A stretch of DNA of 32,151 nucleotides. Source: Candidatus Opitulatrix cubana (GTDB lineage Bacteria; Actinomycetota; Actinomycetes; Actinomycetales; Bifidobacteriaceae). The translations under genes and the position numbers were made by a program. The notes under the pieces were generated by a model. The model searched no databases and had not been told where the DNA came from. It saw only the letters and a program-made list of their open reading frames with translations. Of the stretch, positions 7,164 through 15,574 are shown in pieces. Within the stretch, counting starts at the first letter, position 1. Every line of letters begins with the position of its first letter. Location of the stretch: positions 1 to 32,151 of the forward strand of contig JAITBJ010000048.1 of assembly GCA_031283665.1 (NCBI GenBank), written 5' to 3'.

Positions 7164-8978
7164 ATGTTTAAAGGTTCAGCGTTCAAGGTTTTATTAACCT
7201 CATTTTTGATTATAACATTAACAGGTTTTGGTATTATTGTAAATAATACTGTATCAAACAGTATTGCATCTACATATAGTGCCGAATCTATACATAGTGC
7301 TGAGTTTACAGCAAATGTTGTAAAAGTGGCACGAGTCGACAATTTAGTAGGTTATTCAACAGGTGGCATAACCTGGGAATATAGTAATGCAAAAAATGCA
7401 GAACATGAAAATACACTACTTGAATATAGGGTTTTGAAAAATGATAAATGGAGCAACTGGGAAAGTGTGGAAGAAGAAAAATCTTTATCAGGTAAAAAAG
7501 GTGCTAGTGAGTTTATTGTATTTGGAAATGTAAAGTCTATAGAAGCACGAATTGGATCAGAGTCAGAAATAAAAGATTTTAAAATAAATGCAACTAATGC
7601 AGATGAGCCAAGTGCTCTTGCTACTGATAGGCTAACAAATGGAGCCAGCGCAAATGGAGACAGCGCAAATGGAGAAAGCACAGAAGATGCTGAAGCAAGC
7701 AGCTCTAATAGTTTGCGTTCAGCACCGCTCACAAGCAGCACATCTCAAACTGTGAAAGCAGGCGCTAGAGAGCCAGCAATTTGTGATAGAGCTTGCTGGG
7801 GCGCTAATGAAAGCTGGATGAGGTGGAATCCTCAGATTATAGAGTATAGGGGTGCTGTAATACATCACACTGCAGGGAGCAACGATTATACAAAAAGCGA
7901 ATCAGCAGGAATAGTCAGGTCTATATATTCTTATCATGCAAACAATCTTGGTTGGGGAGATATAGGATACAATTTTTTAGTAGATAAATATGGTCAAATT
8001 TTTGAGGGCAGATGGTTAAGCAGATATCATCAAGTTCAAGGAGCACATGCTTATGGTGCTAATGAATACACTTTTGGAGTTTCAGCATTAGGAAACTATG
8101 AAACAGCCCAGCCCACTGCCGCTTTATTAGATGCTTTTGCATCTATTATTAGCTGGAAGTTTAGCGTTTATGATATAGACCCTAGAGGTTATGCAAATAT
8201 AGGAACAGAGTCTCAAGGTGTGAAATGGCTACCAACTATTTTAGGTCATAGAGATGTGGGTGCTACAGCTTGCCCTGGAAAAAACTTGTATGCTAAATTG
8301 ACTGATCTAAAGCTGCTTATTCAATCAGATTATGGAGTAGGGGGTGCTATAGGCAATAAATGGATGGCATTAGGAGCTGCAGGCGGGAGAATGGGATTTC
8401 CAACTTCTGAAGAGATTCCTGATGGTAATGGTCAAGCACAAACTTTCCAAGGCGGAAATATATATTGGAAAAAATCAACAGGTGATACACATCCTACATG
8501 GGGAGCAATTAAATCAAAATACAATTCCATGACTGCTAGATATGGTGTTTTAGGCTATCCAACTAGCGATGAACTGAATTTGGCAAAAGGTGCAGCACAA
8601 ACTTTTGATGGCGGAAACATTTACTGGAATAAATCTACAAAAAAAACGTTTTCAGTAATAGGGCTTATAAAAAAAGCGTATAGCGCTAAAAACGGTGCAA
8701 GCGGACCTGCTGGATTTCCTAAATCTGATGAGATGGCGGGCTCTAAAGGACTGGGTCAAATTTTTGATAATGGAAAAATCTTTTTGCAAGACGGGAGTTC
8801 AAAAGCATATTGGGCGCATGATGCGATAGGAAACTTATATGATGCATTAGGCTCTCGAGGAGGAAAACTTGGTTATCCAATCACTGATGAAATAAAAACA
8901 TCATCATACACTTATCAAAAATTTGAGAATGGTGAAATCAGATGGACGCAGGCTCGCGACGCATGGGTAGTTTATTAG
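7164..8978 (+). CDS. secreted N-acetylmuramoyl-L-alanine amidase with four LGFP repeats
   Basis: 604 aa. A signal peptide or anchor (about 1-30) is followed by a beta-rich N-terminal region (about 50-130) and a low-complexity linker with a threefold N-G-x-S-A repeat. The peptidoglycan-recognition/amidase-2 domain is at about 205-385; its zinc ligands appear to be H234/H235 (VIHHTAG), H362 (GHRDVG) and C370 (TACPG). Four LGFP-type repeats follow (about 400-600: GGRMGFPTSEE, YGVLGYPTSDE, SGPAGFPKSDE, GGKLGYPITDE), thought to hold such proteins to the actinobacterial wall. It would cut the bond between MurNAc and the stem peptide. Ribosome binding site AGAGG. It is followed by five 17-base repeats and a PTS gene. 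Confidence 0.9.
   Translation: MFKGSAFKVLLTSFLIITLTGFGIIVNNTVSNSIASTYSAESIHSAEFTANVVKVARVDNLVGYSTGGITWEYSNAKNAEHENTLLEYRVLKNDKWSNWESVEEEKSLSGKKGASEFIVFGNVKSIEARIGSESEIKDFKINATNADEPSALATDRLTNGASANGDSANGESTEDAEASSSNSLRSAPLTSSTSQTVKAGAREPAICDRACWGANESWMRWNPQIIEYRGAVIHHTAGSNDYTKSESAGIVRSIYSYHANNLGWGDIGYNFLVDKYGQIFEGRWLSRYHQVQGAHAYGANEYTFGVSALGNYETAQPTAALLDAFASIISWKFSVYDIDPRGYANIGTESQGVKWLPTILGHRDVGATACPGKNLYAKLTDLKLLIQSDYGVGGAIGNKWMALGAAGGRMGFPTSEEIPDGNGQAQTFQGGNIYWKKSTGDTHPTWGAIKSKYNSMTARYGVLGYPTSDELNLAKGAAQTFDGGNIYWNKSTKKTFSVIGLIKKAYSAKNGASGPAGFPKSDEMAGSKGLGQIFDNGKIFLQDGSSKAYWAHDAIGNLYDALGSRGGKLGYPITDEIKTSSYTYQKFENGEIRWTQARDAWVVY
7637..7681 (+). repeat. in-frame 15-base repeat in the amidase linker
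   Basis: Three tandem copies of a 15-base unit (AAATGGAGCCAGCGC and variants) at 7637, 7652 and 7667 encode N-G-A-S-A, N-G-D-S-A and N-G-E-S-T. The array lies in the linker before the amidase domain, so its copy number could change without breaking the frame. Confidence 0.75.
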
Positions 8979-9047
8979 CATGGCCTGTTTATTAGTATGG
9001 CTTGTTTATTAGTGTGAGTTGTTTATTTGATAGAAACTGTTTATTAG
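8962..9047 (+). repeat. five-copy 17-base tandem repeat across the amidase stop codon
   Basis: The end of the amidase gene (TGG GTA GTT TAT TAG) is repeated four more times. The core GTTTATTAG starts at 8970, 8987, 9004, 9021 (as GTTTATTTG) and 9039: periods 17, 17, 17 and 18. Copies 2 and 3 read W-P-V-Y-stop and W-L-V-Y-stop in their own frames. Because 17 is not a multiple of 3, the first three copies place a stop in each of the three reading frames. This array fills most of the gap before the PTS gene. Confidence 0.9.
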
Positions 9048-9073
9048 GTTTGACTAATTGAAAAAGGAGAAAA

Positions 9074-10963
9074 ATGGCTACAGATTATGCTAGTATAGGC
9101 GACAAAATATATGAAAAAATTGGTGGAATATCAAATGTAAAAAAAGTCTATTATTGTATGACTCGTGTGAGAGTTCAGCTTCACAATTTAGATAAAGTAG
9201 ATGATAATGCAATTAAAGCAGTTGATGGCGTTTTGGGATTAGTTAGAGATGCTGACACTATTCAAGTGATTGTGGGACCAGGCAAATCGGTCAAAATAGC
9301 AGAAGCAATGGCTAAAAAAGCTGGCGTGAAAACAGGAGAGGAAATCAAGCAGAGTGGTCTAAATAACCCTGATGAACTTGATGTGAAAAGCCTTGCTGCT
9401 AAAACAAAAGCAGATATAAAGTCTAAACAGAAGCAAAGTAAAGCAAAAGCAGCTTTGAAAATTATTTCAGCTGTGTTTATACCCCTGATACCAGGAATGG
9501 TTGGTGCTGGTTTAATAGCTGGTATAGGTTCTGTACTGTCTAATATGATTACAGGGCATCAGATATCTGGCGAGCCATGGATGACTATTGTGATGCTTAC
9601 TTCTCTTGTACAAAAGTCATTTTTTGCATATTTAGTTATTTTTTGTGGAATAAATGCTGCAAAAGAGTTTGGCGGCACACCTGTGATAGGTGGAATTGTA
9701 GGCTCTTTAACACTTTTGACGGGATTATCAGGCGACAATGCGATCACAAATATATTTGATGGTAAGCCTTTGCAAGCTGGGTATGGTGGGATTATCGCTG
9801 TGCTTGTTGCTGTTTGGCTATCTAGCCTTTTAGAGAAGTTTTGCAGAAAATGGGTGCCTGATGCAGTTGATATAATTATCACTCCTACAATAGTTTTATT
9901 AGTTATGACAGGCGTGCAAATCTTACTTATTATGCCCCTTGCTGGCACAGTTTCTTATTGGCTAGTTTTTGTTATTAATTGGGTACTCAATGTTGGCGGT
10001 GCGTTTTCTGGTTTTGTGCTTGGTGCTACTTTTTTGCCTATGGTGATGCTTGGACTTCATCAAATTTTGACTCCTATTCATTTAGAAATGATAAGCTCTT
10101 TAGGTTTCACACCTCTTCTTCCTGTTCTTGCAATGGCTGGTGCAGGACAAGTGGGCGCTGCATTTGGTTTGATTATTAGATGCAAAAAGAATAAAGAACT
10201 TATGAATCTGATTAAAGGAGCTTTGCCTGTTGGCATTTTGGGAATTGGAGAGCCTCTTATTTATGGTGTGACCTTGCCACTTGGAAGACCTTTTATCACA
10301 GCGTGCTTAGGAGGAGGTATAGGGGGTGCTGTGATAGGCGGTATGCCAGGTATGATAGGGTCTACAGCAATTGGTCCATCAGGTGTGGCTCTAATTCCGC
10401 TTATTGCTGACGGAAGATGGCTTGGATATATTGCAGGGCTTTTATCAGCATATTTAGGTGGTATGCTTCTAACAGCGTTTTTCGGGATTCCAAAAGATAT
10501 TAAAGGTGTGAAAACTAGTGAGACTATATATTCTGTAGCAGATGGTGAAGTAGTAGATTTGCAAAATGTGCCAGATAAAACCTTTTCAGAAAAGATAATG
10601 GGTGAGGGTGTGGCTGTGAAGCTAAATGACCGAAAAATAGTGGCTCCAGCCGATGGGGTAATCACTTCATTTTTAGACTCTTATCATGCTTTTACTTTGA
10701 CCACCGATAAAGGCATTAATATATTGGTTCATATAGGCATTGATACTGTGAAATTAGCAGGCGAGGGATTTAAGCCGTTTGTAAAGCAGGGAGATAAGGT
10801 GAAAAAAGGTCAAACTGTTTTAGAAGTTAATTTAGATTTTTTGCGTGAAAAAGGTTTTGATACTATAACGCCTATAATACTTTTAGATTTAGAAAAAGAT
10901 GTGAAAGTAAAAGAGCATTTAGGTGATGCTAAAGCTGGAAAAACACCAGTTATAAATATATAG
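9074..10963 (+). CDS. PTS sugar permease, fused EIIB-EIIC-EIIA (glucose/sucrose superfamily)
   Basis: 629 aa. EIIB (about 5-90) carries the phosphorylated Cys C28 in YYCMTRVRV. The membrane domain EIIC (about 125-475) has about ten hydrophobic spans and the substrate-site motif GIGEPLIYGVTLPL with a downstream GPSGVALIPL. EIIA (about 490-629) has the paired histidines H538 (SYHAFTL) and H553 (ILVHIGIDTV), the latter being the phosphorylated one. It imports and phosphorylates one sugar. The subgroup is uncertain: sucrose, beta-glucoside and N-acetylmuramate permeases share this layout, and the neighbouring amidase makes MurNAc worth testing. A strong ribosome binding site (AAAAAGGAG) supports the start. 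Confidence 0.9.
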   Translation: MATDYASIGDKIYEKIGGISNVKKVYYCMTRVRVQLHNLDKVDDNAIKAVDGVLGLVRDADTIQVIVGPGKSVKIAEAMAKKAGVKTGEEIKQSGLNNPDELDVKSLAAKTKADIKSKQKQSKAKAALKIISAVFIPLIPGMVGAGLIAGIGSVLSNMITGHQISGEPWMTIVMLTSLVQKSFFAYLVIFCGINAAKEFGGTPVIGGIVGSLTLLTGLSGDNAITNIFDGKPLQAGYGGIIAVLVAVWLSSLLEKFCRKWVPDAVDIIITPTIVLLVMTGVQILLIMPLAGTVSYWLVFVINWVLNVGGAFSGFVLGATFLPMVMLGLHQILTPIHLEMISSLGFTPLLPVLAMAGAGQVGAAFGLIIRCKKNKELMNLIKGALPVGILGIGEPLIYGVTLPLGRPFITACLGGGIGGAVIGGMPGMIGSTAIGPSGVALIPLIADGRWLGYIAGLLSAYLGGMLLTAFFGIPKDIKGVKTSETIYSVADGEVVDLQNVPDKTFSEKIMGEGVAVKLNDRKIVAPADGVITSFLDSYHAFTLTTDKGINILVHIGIDTVKLAGEGFKPFVKQGDKVKKGQTVLEVNLDFLREKGFDTITPIILLDLEKDVKVKEHLGDAKAGKTPVINI

Positions 10964-11030
10964 TTTTTTTATTTTTTTAATAAGTATAACAGGATTGTTA
11001 TTTTTCTGTGATTAGTTATTTTTTCAAAAA

Positions 11031-11051
11031 TGCTATGATAGAATTATATAT
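11031..11051 (+). promoter_or_regulatory. extended -10 promoter of rpoD with a very short leader
   Basis: TGcTATGAT (11031-11039) is an extended -10 box and the ATG of rpoD is at 11052. Transcription would start around 11046, giving a leader of only about six bases and no ribosome binding site. No -35 element is evident. Confidence 0.5.
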
Positions 11052-12263
11052 ATGGCAAGTGCTGACGATTTTGAAGCAGAAGATTTAGAGAATATAGAAT
11101 CTGATGATATTTCTAAACTCATTGAAGAAGATTTAGAAAAAAACATATTTACACCTCTTGATGATGCAGATGCTGATGATATTATTTTAAAAAATGTAAA
11201 AAAGGAAATTGCTACTGATATAGACGAAATTCCTGATTCACAAGAGGAAGAATCTATAGATATAGAAGATGATACACTTTTGCCTGATTTTGATGAAGCG
11301 GCACAGCAAAAATCTGATGCCGAAGAGGCGCGTAATAAAGTTTTAGCTACAGGCACGCGCTCTGACCCTGTTAGAGATTATCTGAAGCAGATTGGTCGTG
11401 TTTCTCTTTTGACTGCTGAAGAAGAGATTGACCTGTCAAAGAGAATTGAAGCTGGTTTATATGCAAAACATCTTATAGAGGAAGAAAAGAAAAAGTATTC
11501 CCCTGCAAAGATGAGAAATATGCGATGGTTAATTAAAGATGGTGTGAGAGCAAAAAATCATTTGCTTGAGGCTAATTTGCGATTAGTGGTTTCACTTGCA
11601 AAGCGCTATACAGGTAGAGGTATGCTTTTTCTGGATTTGATTCAAGAGGGCAATCTTGGATTGATTCGTGCTGTGGAAAAGTTTGATTATGAAAAAGGTT
11701 TCAAGTTTTCTACTTATGCTACATGGTGGATTCGTCAGGCAATTACTCGGTCTATGGCTGATCAGTCAAGAACTATTAGAATACCAGTTCATATGGTGGA
11801 AATTATTAATAAATTATCAAAGCATACTCGTGAACTGACTCAAACTCTTTCAAGAGAGCCAACTGTAAAAGAATTAGCAAAAGTAATGGGCATTACGCCA
11901 TCAAGAGTGACAGAGATTCAAAAATATGGAAGAGAGCCTATTTCACTTCATACGCCTTTAGGAGATGAGGGCGATAATGAAATAGGAGATATTATTGAAG
12001 ATATTGAGGCAATAGCGCAAGAAGATGTGGTTTCTTTTAAACAGAAGCAAAGAATAGTTTCTAATCTTTTAATTAAATTAGACGAAAAAGAGGCAGCAGT
12101 GTTAGCTATGCGATATGGTTTGCAAGATGGGCATATTAGATCATTGGATGAAATTGGAAGAATTTTTGGACTCTCTAAAGAAAGAATTCGTCAGATAGAA
12201 AGCAAAAGTGTTGCAAAGCTTTCCCATCCCTCAAACTCACAAGATTTAGTAGATATATTATAG
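11052..12263 (+). CDS. rpoD: principal RNA polymerase sigma factor (RpoD/SigA/HrdB type)
   Basis: 403 aa. A long acidic N-terminus (about 1-95) is followed by region 1.2 ([20 protein letters not shown]), region 2 with the -10-recognition and melting helices ([19 protein letters not shown] segment, [36 protein letters not shown]), region 3, and region 4 with the -35-binding helix-turn-helix ([20 protein letters not shown]). The near-perfect conservation marks it as the housekeeping sigma factor. The Ser/Thr kinase gene starts 3 bases after its stop, so both are probably on one mRNA. The start lacks a ribosome binding site. Confidence 0.95.
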   Translation: MASADDFEAEDLENIESDDISKLIEEDLEKNIFTPLDDADADDIILKNVKKEIATDIDEIPDSQEEESIDIEDDTLLPDFDEAAQQKSDAEEARNKVLATGTRSDPVRDYLKQIGRVSLLTAEEEIDLSKRIEAGLYAKHLIEEEKKKYSPAKMRNMRWLIKDGVRAKNHLLEANLRLVVSLAKRYTGRGMLFLDLIQEGNLGLIRAVEKFDYEKGFKFSTYATWWIRQAITRSMADQSRTIRIPVHMVEIINKLSKHTRELTQTLSREPTVKELAKVMGITPSRVTEIQKYGREPISLHTPLGDEGDNEIGDIIEDIEAIAQEDVVSFKQKQRIVSNLLIKLDEKEAAVLAMRYGLQDGHIRSLDEIGRIFGLSKERIRQIESKSVAKLSHPSNSQDLVDIL

Positions 12264-12266
12264 ACA

Positions 12267-14132
12267 ATGTCTTCAAACGCAGAAGTCTTTCAAAAAGTTT
12301 TAGACAATCGTTATAAAATAATTGAAAAAATCGCTACAGGCGGTATGGCTGCTGTCTATAGAGCTCATGATCAAAAGTTAGAGCGAGATGTAGCGGTAAA
12401 AATACTACATAAGCATCTGCTAACAGATGAAAGCGGAAAAAACTTTGAGCAGCGTTTTATAAAAGAGGCTAAAGCTGCTGCTTCTCTTATACATCCAAAT
12501 ATAGTGGGCGTTTATGATCAAGGGTCTGATGGCGATGATATTTATTTAGTTATGGAGCTTGTAAAGGGCAGGACGCTTAGAAATCTGCTAAATGAAAAAG
12601 GTAAATTAGATGTGAAAACATCTTTTGCAATTGTAAAAAGCGTTTTAGAAGGTTTGCAAGCGGCACATAAAAAGAATATGGTTCACCGAGATATAAAGCC
12701 TGAAAATGTGATTATTCAAGATAATGGGGTAGTCAAGTTAACTGATTTTGGACTTGCTAGAGTTATGAGTGATTCACATTCTACAGCCACTAACACTGCT
12801 CTTGGCACTGTAGCATATATGTCTCCTGAATTAGTGGAGGCGGGTCAAAGTGTGCTAGCATCTGATATTTATTCTGTAGGAATTATGCTTTTTGAAATGC
12901 TAATTGGCAAAACGCCGTATCAAGAGAGCACACCTTTGCAAATAGCTTTAGATCACGTGAAAAAGTCTGTTCCAAGATTGTTAGATTTAGACTCTTCAAT
13001 TCCTGCACCTGTTAGCGGGCTTGTGGAAGTATTTACTATTAAGGATTGCGAGAATAGGCCTCCGGATGCTCATACAGCTTTGGAGCTTCTTGATAAAGCG
13101 GTAGATGCTATGAACAGCATTCCTGAGATGGACTCTACACAAGTTCTAGATTTAGATCCTACAAAAACAATTATGATGTCATTAGGGGACATGAAAACAA
13201 AAGGAACTAAAAAGAGTAAGGACAAAAAAAGAGCCAGCAAAAAACAAAAAAAGTTTTATATTGTATTAGCTTGTATTCTGGCATTAGCATTAGCGGTTGG
13301 CTCTTTTTTTGTGTGGAATTATTTAGGCCCTGGTGCATATAAAACTATTCCAGGTGATCTTATTGGAAAAACCTATGATGAAGCCAGTTTAGAGTTGCAA
13401 GCGCTTGGAATAAAAGTAGATAGAGCAGAGGATTATTCTGACAAAATTGAAGTTGGAAAGATTATGCAAGTGAAACCTGACGAAAATACTAGTATTAGAT
13501 TCAGAGATGAGACTGCTATTTTAACAGTGTCAAAAGGTATAAAATATATTGATTTTCCGCAAACAGTAAAAGATAAAAAAACATCTGATTTAGTAAGTGA
13601 GTTAACTAGTTTAGGATTTACGAATATAGTTGTTGAAAATGATTATTCTGTGAAAGTGAAAAAAGATTTTTTGATAAAATCATCTGTAAAAGATGGTACG
13701 CGGCTTAGGTGGGATGCAAAAATAGTTTTAACAAATTCAAAAGGTCCAAAGCCTATAACATATCCTGATGTTATAGGTCAAAATGTGGCAACAGCTAAGG
13801 CGGCCCTGCAAGCGATGGGCGTTACGGTAAAAATAAAAACTCAATTTTCAGATACTGTAGAAACGGATTTGGTTATATCGCAAAATCCAGCTGGTGCTGC
13901 TAAAGGGTTTGAGGGTGAAACTATTACTTTAATTGTGTCAGCAGGTCCGCCTATAACTACAGTGCCAAATGTTGTTGGACTATCAGTAAAAGATGCCCAT
14001 AACAAATTGAGTGCTGCAAATTTGAAGTGGTCGGATTCAGGCAGTGCTGTTTTAGGGCTTATTCAAAAGCAAAGCATTTCTGCCGGTAAACAAATCGCAG
14101 TCAATACTGTTATAATACTCACTATTGTGTAG
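12267..14132 (+). CDS. pknB: PASTA-domain Ser/Thr protein kinase (PknB/StkP type)
   Basis: 621 aa. The cytoplasmic kinase domain (about 15-285) has the Gly-rich loop [14 protein letters not shown]-binding Lys K45 (VAVKIL), catalytic loop HRDIKPENV (H140, D142), DFGLA and [10 protein letters not shown] Lys-rich juxtamembrane stretch precedes one membrane span (about 330-352). Outside are four PASTA repeats (about 355-621) that sense peptidoglycan fragments or lipid II. Such kinases control wall synthesis and division. It usually sits with pbpA/rodA and a phosphatase; here it follows rpoD by 3 bases instead. The end of the gene (T-I-V-stop) is duplicated downstream. Confidence 0.95.
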   Translation: MSSNAEVFQKVLDNRYKIIEKIATGGMAAVYRAHDQKLERDVAVKILHKHLLTDESGKNFEQRFIKEAKAAASLIHPNIVGVYDQGSDGDDIYLVMELVKGRTLRNLLNEKGKLDVKTSFAIVKSVLEGLQAAHKKNMVHRDIKPENVIIQDNGVVKLTDFGLARVMSDSHSTATNTALGTVAYMSPELVEAGQSVLASDIYSVGIMLFEMLIGKTPYQESTPLQIALDHVKKSVPRLLDLDSSIPAPVSGLVEVFTIKDCENRPPDAHTALELLDKAVDAMNSIPEMDSTQVLDLDPTKTIMMSLGDMKTKGTKKSKDKKRASKKQKKFYIVLACILALALAVGSFFVWNYLGPGAYKTIPGDLIGKTYDEASLELQALGIKVDRAEDYSDKIEVGKIMQVKPDENTSIRFRDETAILTVSKGIKYIDFPQTVKDKKTSDLVSELTSLGFTNIVVENDYSVKVKKDFLIKSSVKDGTRLRWDAKIVLTNSKGPKPITYPDVIGQNVATAKAALQAMGVTVKIKTQFSDTVETDLVISQNPAGAAKGFEGETITLIVSAGPPITTVPNVVGLSVKDAHNKLSAANLKWSDSGSAVLGLIQKQSISAGKQIAVNTVIILTIV

Positions 14133-14158
14133 TTAAATTACTATTGTGTAGATAAATT
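14121..14158 (+). repeat. tandem duplication across the pknB stop codon
   Basis: ACTATTGTGTAGTTAAATT (14121-14139) is followed directly by ACTATTGTGTAGATAAATT (14140-14158), period 19, 18 of 19 identical. Both copies read T-I-V-stop; copy 2 is in a different frame. Confidence 0.9.
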
Positions 14159-14178
14159 ATTGGCTAATTTAAATGGGT

Positions 14179-14214
14179 TTGCATTTTTGTGATAGTTTAT
14201 GCTAGACTGCTATT
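14179..14214 (+). promoter_or_regulatory. leaderless promoter of the DUF4234-like gene
   Basis: A -35 TTGCAT (14179-14184), an 18-base spacer and an extended -10 TGcTAGACT (14200-14208) place the transcription start on the A of the ATG at 14215. No ribosome binding site is present. Confidence 0.6.
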
Positions 14215-14577
14215 ATGAAATATACTATATCAAACAGGTCGATAGCTTTATGGGTTGTTCTTTCAATTTTAACATGTGGTATATGTTATTTAGTTTGGAT
14301 AGCTATGATAAATAATGAGATTCAAGCTTTGAAAGGTACTAACGAGAGATCTGGTGCAGGAGTTGTGGTACTTGGTATTATTACTTGCCACATTTACACT
14401 CTTTATTGGCTTTATATAACAGGTGCAGATCTTCAAAAAATTGAAATAGATAATAATTTGCAATCAAGAGATGAGAGTGTTGCATATTTGCTATTAGGAT
14501 TGTTTGGTTTTGGTATAGTGTCATTAGCACTTATGCAGCGTAGATTAAATGAAATGGTAGATTTATATTCTGAATAA
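14215..14577 (+). CDS. small multi-pass membrane protein, DUF4234-like
   Basis: 120 aa with three hydrophobic segments (about 8-30, 48-68 and 88-106). The opening SIALWVVLSILTCGICYLVW and the later ITCHIYTLYWLY match the pattern of DUF4234 proteins (aromatic Gly-Ile-Cys/Tyr-x-x-x-W motifs in the first two spans). The family has no assigned function. The gene appears to have a leaderless promoter. The next gene starts one base after its stop, so the two form an operon. Confidence 0.8.
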   Translation: MKYTISNRSIALWVVLSILTCGICYLVWIAMINNEIQALKGTNERSGAGVVVLGIITCHIYTLYWLYITGADLQKIEIDNNLQSRDESVAYLLLGLFGFGIVSLALMQRRLNEMVDLYSE

Positions 14578-14578
14578 G

Positions 14579-14980
14579 TTGCATACTTTTCAAGCGCATT
14601 TGAGGCATCACACTCATAAAGATTTTTTAGTTGTTATTTGTTTTTTAGTAGCGATTTTAACATTTGGATGGTATTGTCCGTTCTATTATATAACAGGAGT
14701 TCCGTGTCCAGGTTGCTTTGCTACAAGATCATTACTGTCTTTGTTTCAGTTTGATATTTCTAAAGCTTTTTACTATTCTGCAGTAATTCCTTTTTTGCCA
14801 CTTTTTGGTGCTGCAATGATAATTTTTTATATAAAAGATAATAAAAAAGCGTGTAGAATAGTTTTTTATATATTTGCAACTATTTTAGTAGGATATTGGA
14901 TTTATAGATTAATTTTTTGTTTTGGAACAGAGCCGTTTGTGTATAACTATAACAGTCTATTTATAATGATGTTTTTCTAA
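14579..14980 (+). CDS. DUF2752 family membrane protein
   Basis: 133 aa with three to four spans. The family motif appears as GVPCPGCFATRSLLSLFQ (about 40-57; usually PCPGCG-x-TR-a). DUF2752 proteins are small membrane proteins of unknown role, often found near DUF4234 or TM2-domain genes. I place the start at TTG 14579, one base after the upstream stop (TAAGTTG); no in-frame ATG precedes the conserved part, and translational coupling would explain the weak start. Its 3' end overlaps the end of the convergent ogt gene by 24 bases. Confidence 0.8.
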   Translation: MHTFQAHLRHHTHKDFLVVICFLVAILTFGWYCPFYYITGVPCPGCFATRSLLSLFQFDISKAFYYSAVIPFLPLFGAAMIIFYIKDNKKACRIVFYIFATILVGYWIYRLIFCFGTEPFVYNYNSLFIMMFF

Positions 14981-15388
14981 TTCTAGTAAAGCAGTTTTTA
15001 TATTTAGTCCTCCAGCATAGCCAACTAGCTTTTTGTTTTGTCCTATAATGCGATGGCACGGAATAACGATAGGGATTTTGTTGCGATTGCATGCCATACC
15101 TACAGCTCGTGCTGCATTAGGTTTGCCAATAGCAATGGCTAAATCTTTATAGCTAGCAGTTTTTCCATAGGGGATTTTTTCCATTTGCTCCCAAACAGAT
15201 TTTTGAAAATCAGTTCCTTCTATTTTGAGCGGTAAACTAAATTTTTTTCGTTTGCCGTTGAAATACTCTTTTAATTGTTTATTTGCTTTTTTAATTAGTG
15301 GGGTAGAGGCTTGCTTTTTATGGGATTTATTACTGTTTTCAAAAAGAATTTCTGAAATAAATCCTTCTTCTTCAATGATGTATAGCAT
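14957..15388 (-). CDS. ogt: methylated-DNA-protein cysteine methyltransferase
   Basis: 143 aa counted from the ATG at 15388. The active-site motif IPCHRIIG has the methyl-accepting Cys at C111; upstream are FQKSVWEQMEKIPYGKTASY, the DNA-binding segment with RAVGMACNRN, and a C-terminal GYAGGLNIKTALLE. It repairs O6-alkylguanine by transferring the alkyl group to itself, once per molecule. A longer frame reaches back to 15466, but that part translates the tRNA-Arg gene, so I reject it. A GTG at 15406, one base past the mature tRNA end, is the other candidate start. There is no clear ribosome binding site. Confidence 0.9.
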   Translation of the reverse strand: MLYIIEEEGFISEILFENSNKSHKKQASTPLIKKANKQLKEYFNGKRKKFSLPLKIEGTDFQKSVWEQMEKIPYGKTASYKDLAIAIGKPNAARAVGMACNRNKIPIVIPCHRIIGQNKKLVGYAGGLNIKTALLELEKHHYK

Positions 15389-15407
15389 TCCAATTTCATC
15401 TAGCACG

Positions 15408-15480
15408 CGCGCCTGACAGGAGTCGAACCTGCAACCTCCTGATCCGTAGTCAGACGCTCTATCCATTGAGCCACAGGCGC
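15408..15480 (-). tRNA. tRNA-Arg (ACG anticodon)
   Basis: On the minus strand the acceptor stem GCGCCTG pairs with CAGGCGC. The anticodon arm TCTGA-CTACGGA-TCAGG exposes ACG (A34 would be read as inosine), and the T arm is GCAGG-TTCGACT-CCTGT. Length 73 with discriminator G at 15408; the 3' CCA is not encoded. The ogt coding region begins within 20 bases of its 3' end on the same strand. Confidence 0.95.
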
Positions 15481-15559
15481 ATCTATTTACAGTTTATCAT
15501 GATACAAAATAGTATTAAGATTACAATCATTGTGAATTGAAAATAGTTTTAGAGTTATA

Positions 15560-15574
15560 TGGTATAATGAGATT
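15560..15574 (+). promoter_or_regulatory. leaderless promoter of the MFS gene
   Basis: The extended -10 TGgTATAAT (15560-15568) ends exactly 6 bases before the ATG at 15575, so the predicted transcription start is the start codon itself. There is no ribosome binding site. A -35 (TTGAAA, 15537-15542) is 20 bases away, longer than usual. Confidence 0.65.

Noticed and set aside
7352..7741. Ser/Leu-rich antisense frame opposite the amidase N-terminus
   Set aside because: Mirror of the repeat-rich linker on the other strand; no start signals.
9559..10665. Several 60-134-codon frames within the PTS EIIC region on both strands
   Set aside because: Cys/Trp/Phe-rich or Pro/Ile-rich translations of membrane-domain codons in wrong frames; the EIIC frame itself is intact.
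10964..10982. T-rich stretch after the PTS gene as a terminator
   Set aside because: There is a run of T but no stem-loop before it, so I do not call a rho-independent terminator.
14579..14980. Rejecting the DUF2752 gene for lack of ATG
   Set aside because: The PCPGC-x-x-TR motif and coupled TTG start one base after the upstream stop outweigh the missing ATG, so it is kept as a gene.
15389..15466. N-terminal extension of ogt starting M-D-R-A-S-D-Y-G-S-G-G-C
   Set aside because: These codons are the minus-strand tRNA-Arg gene translated; the methyltransferase sequence begins only at the ATG 15388 (or GTG 15406).
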